A DNA stretch of 64,000 nucleotides from Dichetophora obliterata (Eukaryota; Arthropoda; Insecta; Diptera; Sciomyzidae). The notes beneath the pieces are model-generated. The model saw nothing but the letters and a program-made list of their open reading frames with translations, was not told the DNA's origin and made no database searches. Both the position numbers and the translations under genes were made by a program. The DNA lies in the NCBI GenBank assembly GCA_963920525.1, contig OY986435.1, positions 227,247,293-227,311,292 on the forward strand. The letters are read 5' to 3'. Position 1 is the first letter of the stretch. Each line of letters starts with the position of its first letter. Shown here one piece after another: positions 14,101-26,100 of the stretch.

Positions 14101-17100
14101 TAAGGCGGTCCGTGGCAGGACAGAGTCTTCCAGGGAATACTAATATTTTACATATATGTTTTCGCTTCGTTCGGCAGTCCCCTCACTGCAATACTTTTTT
14201 TTATTCTTTATGTAATTGCTTAAATTCAAACTTAATCCAACCAAAATTTAATTCATTCATAAAACTTATCATTCATTGCTAGTATTTGCTTGCTTTTTAG
14301 ATAGTTTTTTTTTAAATATTTCTATCTCATATATGTACGCGATTTGTTGATTATGTATTATATTCTTTGTACTATAAAATATGTTACTTTGTCTTATTGT
14401 ACCAACAAGTGTCAAATAAATAAATACGAAAAATTCATATCTCAAACACTTCTTAACCAAATGATAAGTTTGAACTACTATTTAAAGGATATTAAACGCA
14501 CTTAAATCTTAAAATAGTCAATTTTGGGGATCCATTTCTTGCGCTGAGGTAATTTATTTCAAAGAATGTATTCAAAGACCACCATTTAAAAATTTAAATG
14601 AAATTTTTGATTAAAGCTGTTAAAATGTCCTTTTCAACATAATAAAAATTAGGGTTAATGAGATATGGTCATTTTAATATATAAACACAAACTTTTTTCT
14701 GATTATCAAACAAATTGCTTAACCGAATTTTAAGTTGGAAAAGTAACAGTGTTGTCACTTTTTAATACCCAAATTCCTCAAAAATTCAAAATTTTAATGA
14801 AATTCCTCAAAAAAATTTTTTCAAACGATATTTTATTTATCAAATCAACATACACAAATATATTTTTTCCAACATATTTTCTATCTTATTGTGTATCTAT
14901 GTTAACCCTTTGAGCACACCGCTGTAAGTTTTAAAATTTTTTTGTGGAATTGTCATCACCGATGGCATATATTGCTATACAAAAGTGAATTTTAAATTTG
15001 AAATTTTTTAAAATTTTTTAATTTAAGTATTGAAAAAATTCGAAAAAACCAATCCGGAAAATTGATTTTTTACTTTCTTTGAGTAGCTTCATAAAGGTTT
15101 GGAAAAAATATATTTTGACTTCCAAGTTTTTTTCTTTCTCTTAAAATTAAAATAAGTTCGAAAAGTGGCACAAATTGATTTTTTACTTTGTTTGTGTAGC
15201 TTCATAAAGGTTTTGACATAATTTGGATGAGAAAATATATCCGCTCATATTTAAAAATCGTTTGTGGTTTCCATGGAAACCACCTTTGGAACCACCTATG
15301 GAAAAAAATATATTTTGACTTCCTAGTTTTTTTCTTTCTCTTAAAATTAAAATAAGTTCGAAAAATGGCACACGTTAAAAGCCACATTGATTTCTCATTC
15401 TTTAAGCTTAACTTTATGAAAATATCTCCAAAATTGTGCTCACACGACTTAGAAATACAATTGGGTTATTTTTGACCCACTTGTCGTCAAAGGGTTAAAA
15501 CGCTTTATGCATTCCTTAAAAAAATTTAAAGACTTTTAAGTTTTAACGTCTGTTTATGTTAACTTTATTTTCCAATTCAATTCAAACATGTTTTTATTTG
15601 ATTCAAATAGGTCATCACTATTTTTAATAATTCCTTCTTTAGTAAAAATAAAAGCTACTAAAAAATGATAAAACTGTTTTTGTATCGAGTTGGTTTCTCA
15701 AACTAGTGATATTATTTACTAAATACTCGCTAAGCTGATGCATTAGAAAAAAAAAAAGAATAGCTTTGATATTACTTTTTCTTAATTTGAAAACAAATAC
15801 ATCTACTAAATTTTTTATATTAAAAACTCGTTTTTAATACGACTCTGGATCTAAAAAATAACCGTGATAAAAATATTCTCCACTCATTATCGAGATCTTA
15901 AACAGCCAAATTTGATTGAATTTATGTGCTCATTTTTGCTGGCTTTTATTCAAGGACTGCTCTAAAATATCTCTAACCCTACACTGAGGAAAATATGTGT
16001 TAAAATTAAATAAAATTGTGTTCATATTAAACGAATTTGTTTTTGAAATAGAGCTTGAATTTAAAACAAAAGTTTTTGTTTTCAAAACAATGTTTTTATA
16101 TATACTTTCATTGTACAAACTTTAAGTCTAAACACATTTATTTAAACGAAAAATTTAATGCAAAAACTTAAATATTTAAAACAAATATTTTAAAACATAA
16201 TTTAAAAATATTGTTATTAAATTTAAAACAAATAAATTAAACCGCCATTTTTTCGAAACCATTTTTTTAACTTTTTCGATATTTCGAAGTCAGATTCGTG
16301 ATCAGCGACCCCTGGGACCCCCTGAATAAGAAATTTTTTGACTTCATTTGATGAAGTTTGCGTTTCGTTGCGGCTTGAAATATTTGCAATATCAAAATAA
16401 TTTATGAGTTCGTTTCTCATCTTATGTTCAATATTTGTAAGACTAATTCAAAAATATTTTCAAACATTCAAATGTAAAATCGGGGTCTCAGTTGTTTGGC
16501 AATAATTTTCAATGATTCTACTGTGCATAATTTTTTAATTCAATCTCTGATAGCGACGTATATTTTGTTATTGGAAGGAAATAATAAGAAAAAACTATAC
16601 AAAAAACAGAAATGAGCTTATAATTGAAAATTAAACACGCTTGTTTTAAATTTTGTTTCAAATGAGTTAAATTTCTATTTAAAAATTTTTTTTTTGTTTA
16701 ATTTTAAAGTATGTTTTTTCTCAGTGTATAAGCACAATGATGTAATATGGCATTACTTAGTCGGATTTTGCAAAACTTACTATATCACATAAAAATTAAT
16801 CAAAATAAAAAGATGGTCATGTATAAAAAAATTTTTTTGTTGATTTAAAGAGTTAATCGATAATTGCTACGATAGAAATAATAGTCAATGCATACCTTTG
16901 CATCCGATGCAGACTGCAACCATGTATCCTTTTTCTTGTATTTATTTTCAGTTTAAGCTGATTTTAGCTAAAACCGTTCGCCAATTACTAAGTTCGTTTG
17001 CACTTGTTTCATTTTTTTATAGTGACGGGGAAACGCAATCGGAAAGTTTAGTGTTCAGTTTATTTTAAAAATATGTTTCTGCCAACCAGAAAAAGGTGTT

Positions 17101-20100
17101 GCCAAAGTTTTTTTTGGTATATATATTAAAAAAAATTCTAAAAATTTTCAAATTCCTCAAAAATTCCTCAAAAATAAAATTCCTCAAAAATTGCTCACAG
17201 CCACTTTTAATTCCTCACGTTTTGAGGAATTACTCACAAAGTGGCAACACTGAAAGTTAATTCAAGGGACTGTATTCTAAAAATAGAGGTTCAAAGAACA
17301 GCATTTAAAAAATTGTTTATTCTTTAAGCTTTTTAAATTACCTTCTCAATATTACTAAAATTAGGGTGGGAATTGATTAAAAAATAACAATACGGTGGCG
17401 TTTGAAAAACTTGATTATCATATATACTGAAAATTTTCGGTTTTTTTTTTTTGTTCTATGGCTCTATGCAGCCTTGCACTTTTACGAGGCATGATCCTTT
17501 TTGTTTTATATAGGTCAGGATTTTGTGTGCACAAACAAATTCGGCAAAGCGTAGCCGAAAAAATGCGAAAACCTGTTCACTTTGTATGGTAGATGGGCGT
17601 AGTTCTGGTACGTTTTCTATACATCGTACAAGTACTATAAAGTATATTCAGCAAAATCTGTTGACTTTAACAAGGAGAAAAAAGGAGAAAAGCTTTTATA
17701 ATTGAGGTGGAAGCAATTCTGGTCTGACCAATCCCATTTTCACAAAACATTTTTATAACCTTTCCAAAAGCACGTGCTTATAATATTCACATTATCCGGG
17801 TGTATCGTTTTAGAAATGATATACAATAAAATTAAGGTTAAAAAATTAAGAAAAGCGAAGACTTCAGTAAACTTTGAAGTCTTCGATTATATTTACCGTT
17901 TTATCACTTATTAACCCATTTCCAGCTATTGGTGCATTTTTGCACCAGTAACCTCAGAATTTTCTCCACAGAATTACAGTTTGAGATATTATTAGTGCGG
18001 AGATAAAAAAAAAACCCCATTTCCAGCTTAATTTTGTAACTAAAGCAAATATTGTCAAAACTGAACCCTTTTCGGGAGTTCAAATGGTAACTAAAAGTCT
18101 GGCAAAGCTTGGTTAAGATCTAAAATTTTCAGTAAATCATTTTTTATAGAGCATTACCCTCCAGGAAAAATCAAAAGGCTTCCATCTAAAAGTGATAAAG
18201 AAACATTACCCACGTATCTTTCGGAAGCTTACGGGTAGTTTTGTATTTATGTTGTTTCCAAACCGCTTCTTTAAGAATGCATATGGAAACTTTTACTTAT
18301 TGTCAAGCAATGACAACAGAAAATATTAATATCATTGTTTCCTTGCCGCTTATTAGAGAATTCGATAGTCTAGTGGTAGCGCGCTTGACTGTCGCTAAAG
18401 GGTCCCGGGTTCGAATCCTGGCAGGGCATTTTCATAACAAGGGAGAGGAATGTTTTTACAGTAATTTTCAACACAGCGGGGAGGAATGTTTCCACATTCA
18501 TTTTTAACGCAGCGGGGAGAAATGTTTCCCTTTAATGACATGCTATGTAAAAAAAGAAATGGTGTGTCCAACGAAAGGGAATGCTTCTTGCATTCCATGG
18601 AATGTTGGCTGTTAATATCCGGGAATGTTTCCATTTCCTGTAGGGTAGCATGTATTTATACACCACTTTTAAGAGCGTATTAACATTGACAATCCGTTTG
18701 TAACGCTCATAAGGTGGCATGGCAGGTAAGAAAAGTATATATGTATGTTCTTGATCTTCATCACCTCCGTTCATAATTTTTTTATTCAAAAATCAAATAT
18801 TTTATGAAAAATCGAGATCATGTTCGTTAATGAGCCAAATTAATCTAAAAAATTAATTAAAATCAAATTAAAACCACGCCTACCTCCCATACAAACTGAC
18901 TATATGAAAAGGTAAAATTTCTTTCAATTTCACTATAATTCAATTCCTTTATGCATCTCAATGTTAATATGCACTCTATGTAAGACATTTGTTAAATCGA
19001 ACGAAAAACACGTCTACCTTCCATACACGCAGAGAAAAAACATAGTTGCAACAACCATGATTTAAGAGGATTATGATTGTTGATACCATGTTCTTAAACA
19101 TATAATAAGGATTCTCATCTAAGCATGTAAACATGTATAGCATTTAAACTTTTGATGAGCGATTAAGTGTAAATAGAGTAACTGTCGACAAAATGGCGGC
19201 TACGGCGGCGGCAACATTTTGAGTTTTTTAAATTTTAAACCTTTAAAAAACATTCATTAACATAGAAAAATAAATAAAACGTGTTCATATTTACTTCAAC
19301 TACTTTAAATATGTAATGATTAGCGCCGAAGGCAACCCTCATTCACACACGTAGATTTACATGCTAGCTTACACTACAAAATAGGCGCGGAAATGATGTA
19401 AACTCACGCCCATACAAATTTTGACAGATAGTTTGTAAGTTCGCATGTAAGTTCACAAGGTTCGCAATGTTTACGGGTCAGTTACATGCTTAGATGAGGA
19501 CCCTTAATGGTTTCTATGATCATGGTAAAATGATTACAACAACCATATTTAGAAAAAGAATTTTTCCGTAGGAACCAAAATATTATTGAAACAACCATTA
19601 TTCTCTTATTGGGACGAAAATGAAACGATTGCAACAACTTTATTATGAATTTCTTCTTAGGAACCAGAATATTATTGAAACAATAATTTTTAATGTACAC
19701 CAATTTCCACAGCTATTAATTAAGATACCCCTAGAGGTTTGCCATTGTCTGCTGCCGAACAGAAATATTAATTCAATTGGAAAAACTTTTTGAAAAACTT
19801 TCTGTCCGAGCTAGGGTTTGAACCGCGGCTCTTTCCCTTACCAGCCACACAGACTACCAGTAGACCACAGCTGCTACTACCGGTCGCCTGACTAAAGTCA
19901 TTCATAAACATTATACATTGAGTGCATTGTCACAAAAATAGAAATATTTACAGAAAATGGAAATATGTTTGCTACAATCAAAGTCGAAAATGTGTTTTTC
20001 TGCATGAAGTCTTTAGGATAATGCAATTAATAACAAAACACTGTAATTGAAGAGTTGACAAACGAAACGGCACTTAATGAGGAATCGATAAAACTTATTG

Positions 20101-23100
20101 TCTCTGAATGAAGTGAAAGGTTTCCTGCAAAACTGTTCAGACACATAAGTTCTTTCTATTTTTGACAATGTGCTGCTTCGTATACCCACGATCAAAAAGT
20201 ATTTCAGACAAACATTCAAAATTCTAGTATGTTTGTCTATATCATAATATTCACATTTATCATGATTGACAAAACCACAACATTTTTGCTGCAACTAATA
20301 GTTGAGCTGAAAGGTTTCCTGCTGAACTAATAGTTCTTCAGCCTAATAGAGTTGAAGGTCCTTCAAATAAACCTGCATAAAAGCATAACCGCCAGCGCAG
20401 AACTCCTTCTCGTATTGGAGGAAGGAGGCTACGATGTGGCTTTAGTACAGGAGCCGTGGATTGCCTCGGGCAACGCGGTATCTGGCCTAAAGTCACAAAA
20501 CTTCAATACGTTTTTCGCAACAACAGTAAGTAGAACAAGAACAGCCATCCTTATAAGGAAAGGCATCTATACTTATCTAATGTCTCATTACAGCACTGAC
20601 GATCCCACCGTCTTGGCGCTAGAGGGCGACGCGGACGAGCCGATCCTGGTCGCCTCATGCTACATGGCGCATGACGTCGACGCACCACCATACGAGCTAC
20701 AAAGAATGGTAGCAATCGCCGGCGGGAAGAACCAAGCAGTTGTCATCGGAGCAGATGCCAATGCACTCCACCCAGTATGGGGCAGCCCAGACATCAACGA
20801 TCGAGGTGAGTCCCTACTTAACTTTATTCTACAATATAAACTTAGTGTAGCTAACATCGGCGAGGAACCCACGTATGTAGGCCCCACCTCGTCGAACGTG
20901 TTAGACCTAACAATATCCTCCGACAGCAACACTCTGGTCACAAATTGGAGGGAGCTAGCACAGCCCTCCTTCTCGGACCACAATTATATTAGCTTTAGTA
21001 TAAGCTTTAACTACACTCCAGCTCAAAAGATCTTTAGAAGCCACAGAAACACTTACTGGAACCGCTTCAGAAGCATCATTGAGACCAAACTACCAGCTAC
21101 TAAACAAATCAATACGGAAGAGGGCATTGAAAGGTCACTGAAGATTCTCTCGGCCCATCTTCTCAAGGCCTATCATGCCTCTTGTAAGCCCACGCGAACA
21201 AAGCGTGACATCAGACCACCATGGTGGAGTCCGAATCTTACAGAGCAAAGACGCAACCTAAAAGATTTCCTTAAACTAGCTAAAATAGCTGACTAAGAGG
21301 AAATTTGGGGGAATACAAATGTAGGCTCAAAATTTTTAAAACAAACGTACGCAGAGCAAAAAGACACTCGTGGAAGAACTTCTGCCCAAACATAGAAAAA
21401 ACTGCGGACACAGCAAGGCTCAGGCCTTGCCAGAGCCAGCTACGCTACGCAAAGACAATGGCCAGTGGACGGAGAGCAGTCAGGAATCCCTCGAGGTGCT
21501 TTTAAAGGCGCATTTTCCTGGCTGTACTGAAGCTCCAAACACTGCTGCAATACGAGGGCACAGGACAACCCCGCTACAGGTTTCAAACGACTTAATAACG
21601 TCGGACGGAATCGTATGGGCTATAAACTCGTTCTCGGGATACAAATCTCCGGGACCAGACGGTATAATTCCTGCCATGTTGCAAACGGCTGAATCGCGAG
21701 TCGTCCCATGGCTGAAGAATATATTTAATGGATGCATCAGGCTAAACTATGTACCTGTGGCAAGGAGGACAGCAAGGGTTGTATTCTTACCGAAGGCAGG
21801 TAAGAGCAGCCATCCATGTCCGAGAGACTACAGGGCAATAAGTCTGACCTCCTTTGTACTCAAAACGCTCGAGAAACTGATTGACTTGCACCTAAGCAAC
21901 AATTCAATCCAGTTATCAACCAACCAGCACGCATATACGAAAGGGAAATCGGTTGAAACGGCACTACATTCCCTAGTAGTAACCCTAGAAAAAGCCCTCC
22001 ACCACAAGGAATACGCACTCGGAGCGTCTCTAGACATCTCAGGTGCATTCAAAAATGTATCAACCACCGCAATCATTAGTGGATTACGTGCAATAGAGGC
22101 ACCACCAGCAATAAACCTATGGTTAGACAAGTTGCTAAGCTGCAGAAAGGTGCGGGCTGAGTGGGGCACTAAATCCATGGTAAGGGAAGCTCGCAGTGGG
22201 ACACCCCAGGGAGGGGTCCTCTCGCCACTACTATGGAATCTTGTATTTAATGAACTACTCGAAAAGTTCGCAGGTAGAGCCCCGAGGATAACTACCTACG
22301 CAGACGACATAAGCATTATTATAGTAGGGAAATGTCTATCAACGGTAAGGTCCATAATGGAGAGCACACTCAAAGATGTACTTAGATGGACAAATTCAGT
22401 TGGTCTTAGTATTAATGCAGAGAAAACGGATCTGGTTCTGTTCACGAAAAGGTACAAGATACCACAGTGGATACCACCGAAATTGAACGATATACGTCTC
22501 ATACCGAAAACTCACACAAGATATCAAGGAGTCGTCCTGAACAGCAAGCTGTCATGGAAAACTAACGTGGAAGAAAGAGTGAAGAAATCCACCATTGCGC
22601 ATCCAACACATCCAACAAGATGCTAGGGAGTACCTGGGGTCTCTCACCCTTTCTGATGCACTGGATCTATGTAACGGTATTGCGTCCTATTCTACTCTAT
22701 GGGATTATTGTGTGGTTCACGGCTGTGAACAAATCAACATTCCTCAGGCACTTGGAGAAAACTCAGCGGCAGGCAGCGCTATACATCACGGGGGCACTGA
22801 AGTCAACTCCAACTAAAGCGCTTGAAACCATTCTAAGTGTGGACCCCCTGGACATACACGCAAAACTAATAGCCGAAAAAACGGCACAACGCCTTACGGC
22901 GGCAGGCAACATGCACATTCAAAATTTTGGACATTGTACAATCGGAAAGGATCTACCTTGTAGCACAGACTACATGGTGCCTCGCACGATAGTCAATTCC
23001 AAAGCACGAACACTTCTGGGACCAAAGGACTGGTGCAAAGGTATAGAACAAGCACAGAAGGCGGTCAACATATTTACCGACGGCTCCAAAATGCCTACGG

Positions 23101-26100
23101 GGGTAGGTTCGGCGGTGTATTGCGCAGAGCCTAATATAAAGCAGCCATATAAACTGCCAAACCACTGCAGTATCTTCCAGGCAGAAGTATTTGCCATAAG
23201 GAAGGCTGCTGAGATAGTCCTCAGCATGGACCCACAACACTCTAACATCAACATTTTCGTTGACAGTCAAGCGGCGATCAAATCCATGCGCTCCGCTAGC
23301 ATCAAGTCCAAAAGTGTCTTGGCTGGCAGAGATGCACTAGATGCACTATGCGCTTCGAAAAGAGTGCGCATCTACTGGGTCCCTAGCCACCAGGGCATTG
23401 AGGGAAACGAGATGGCAGATGGTTTAGCAAAGGAAGGCGCCGGGCTGGAATCAGAGCTCGCAGAACATGTACTTACATACATCGCTACAAGAGTTGTACA
23501 GGAACCTCGATAGAAGACCCACACTAGCAGTGAATCGTAGATGGAGAGATACGACATCGTGCAAAATCTCGAAAATCATGTGCAATGCACAATGCAAAAA
23601 ACGAACTCTGTTCATCTTGACACGCCCGCGCAAAGATTGCAGGACACTAGTGGGCATGCTCACTGGTCACTGCATGACGGCAGCCCACGCGAGGAAGCTT
23701 GGCATCACCACGGATGACAACTGCAGGAAGTGCAAGGAACCGGGCACAGTGGAGACCCTGGAGCACCTACTATGCACATGCCCCGCCCTACTTAGATCGA
23801 GACTAAAATACCTAGGCTCATCGACATTCCCGTCGCTTTAAGATGTAGCCAGGGTGTCTCTGGAATCCCTCCTAAGGTTTGCGAATTCAACGCAAATCTT
23901 TAAAGACTTTTAAACAAACACAAAGATTCCTTTTGTTCGCTACCGGTACCACTAAGGACCTGAATTGGTCTATGTGAGCCTTCACGAAGGCATCCGGTTT
24001 AACCTAACCTAACCTAATAGTTGAGCCAATTATAATATGTTGACGATAGTATGATTTGAACCATAATGTTATTTTTGGTACCACAATTAGTAAATAATGA
24101 CTTTATTAAGGCAACAATTTATTTTTGCAGGAATAGTACAATAATTTCAGTAAACAAATTACTATTGCAGTAATCATGTCTCAGCCATGTCTTTTCTCTG
24201 CGTGTAGATAGTGAAACTATCAAAGCAGTAAAATCTCTTTCAATTCGACAGAAATTAATTTAATAATTTTGTAAATTTCTTTAACCTCAAATATGCTCTA
24301 ATCAAATCAAATAAAAACCACGCATACCTCCCATACAAACTGACTTTATGAAAACAGTAGTCTCTTTAAATTTCTCAAAAATTATTTCAATGCCTTAAAA
24401 TTGTACAGAAATGTTTTTTTGCTTCATCTTGTTATACAAACAGATATTGTTGTCTATCTGGTATAGACTCCAAAACTACTCGATTTAGCAATAACTTTGA
24501 CAGTAGATAGATATGTTTCAAGTACAAGATGGCTTAGAAGCAATGAAAGATAGTATTGGAAAACAGGGCGGAGTACCACCCACACAACTCCAACACCTCA
24601 AACGTGACATCTTATCACCAATGAAAGCTAAAGTCTTAAAATTTTGAAGAAGGATCAGATTTATTAAAACTCCCTTATAACTTTATATTCTATGTACATA
24701 TGTAAATTCGAAACCTAAACATACATTACAATAAATGTATACACAATATATAGCACATTAATAAAGAAGGCGTAGCACCTCTCATATTACTCCAAAGCCC
24801 AAATATACACCACAATAAATATACATACAATACCAGATTGTAAAAAGGGCGTATCAACTCCCATATATAACTCCAAAACCCAAATCTACACCACAATAAT
24901 TGAAGTTTTTAATATAAATGAATACAAAATAACAAAAATATTGTATATTTCAAATAAAGCAAATATGGTTTTGTTTAATAATTATAATCTAAATATAAAA
25001 CGCAATTATAAAACACTAAATTACTGATGCGAGTATTAATACAAATCGTACATACAAAGTTTTACACTTGCTGCAGTGTCAGTGAGAAAAGAAATAATTT
25101 TATACGATTCACTTTTGTTACAGAAACACTTTTCTAAAAGGTTCCATTCTAATTGAATTTGGAACATGTGACAACTAATCAATTTGAAACGACCAAATTC
25201 AACAGATATCGATTTAGATTTTTGCAGAAACAGTGCTGGTGAGAATGACGTCAAATCAGTCGGTATGTGAGTTGGTAACTGCAACTGTTACAAATTACTG
25301 AAACTAGCTTAGTTGCTAGAGTCAAATACTTATTGCCTAAACATCATGGGTTCGAATGCCAAAGGGTAGTTATTTTTTTTTTCTATCGAAGCAACCCATG
25401 TGGGAATAAAATACAATTTTAGTATTTGGCCTTGATTAAATTGTAAGTACGGTTTCGTTTTCATCACAAGTATTTACAACTCAAGATTTACTTAAATTTA
25501 GTTTAAGATTTTTAATCACTTATGCAAAGCTTTTCAGGTTGTGTTGTTAAAGTGTCACTTCAATTTTTTTAGCTTTTGCAAATAAAAAAAAATAATACCT
25601 ATTCAAAAGTGTGATTTTTCATGCAACTATGTAAATCATAGAAAATTGTGAACCGTCACAATATAGAGCAATAAAAACTTCTGCTTTAGTTATGTTTTTG
25701 AACTCTTCTACCTACCATGAAGAGTTACATGGTCTTAATCGAGTGCAACAACATGGACACAAAATATACTAACACATATACCTCAACACTCAAGTGTTGT
25801 TGCTTTTTGTTACCTTAAGTGTGTGGAACTATGTGTTATACTTAAATTCTGCCAGGTGGAATTAATTAAAAGAAAGCAAGCACCGTTATATAGTAAGTAC
25901 CGAGGCGAACTCTTGTTTTTACAATGCATTTGCACATGTAAATTGAATTCATCATCAACGTCAGGATTCATTTGAAAGGAAAAAAAATAAAAACAGCCAC
26001 CGAATAGTTAGTTAACAACTAAGTGTTTCAAGGACCAAAAACTGCAACTTTTAACTGCTGCTGCAGTTCAGATGTTATGAAATTAAAAAAAGAAAAAAAC

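Larger units (their letters stand above)
14735..17265. repeat. Old composite repeat with fragmented direct repeats
   Basis: The ends carry acagtgttgtcacttt (near 14746) and the inverse aaagtggcaacactg (near 17240). Repeated ATTCCTCAAAAA motifs occur on both sides (14770-14815 and 17150-17235). Two younger elements sit within it, at 14902-15498 and 15980-16728. Confidence 0.5.
20308..24013 (+). mobile_element. LOA/I-type LINE, 5'-truncated and frameshifted
   Basis: A non-LTR retrotransposon lying between 13-bp direct copies of ctaatagttgagc (20295-20307 and 24014-24026). Order: AP-type endonuclease, reverse transcriptase, RNase H and a C-terminal Cys motif. RNase H after RT is typical of LOA and I clades; the clade is my inference. 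It lacks ORF1, starting essentially at the ORF2 start. The 3' tail is a run of aacct/cctaa units. There are at least four frame breaks, so it is dead, but catalytic residues remain visible in all three enzyme domains, implying a not very ancient insertion. Its GC content is well above the surrounding intron. Confidence 0.9.
19024..24206. mobile_element. TA-flanked element carrying a nested LINE
   Basis: TA at 19024-19025 and 24205-24206. The ends are CACGCAGAGAAAAAACAT on the left and the inverse of CACGCAGAGAAAAGACAT on the right. Without the LINE (20308-24013) it is about 1.5 kb, with many caacaaccat and attattgaaacaa phrases and no transposase. The TA target and the purine-rich start resemble the CACTGAG MITE family in this window. 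Confidence 0.75.
18870..24370 (+). repeat. Tandem units of about 145 bp, split by a transposon
   Basis: Units contain ccacgcctacctcccatac followed by aaactgacta and later tctttcaatt. They begin near 18872, 19008 and 24308. The second unit is cut at 19025 and resumes at 24207 because the TA-flanked element lies in it. A related single unit is at about 52300-52450. Confidence 0.65.

Noticed and set aside
18361..18432. Functional tRNA gene
   Set aside because: The promoter boxes are good but the acceptor stem does not pair and the block recurs in a decayed dispersed repeat.
20660..20983. 107-codon minus-strand ORF, and similar ones to 23663
   Set aside because: They lie opposite the LINE endonuclease, RT and RNase H coding and are antisense shadows of that GC-richer sequence.
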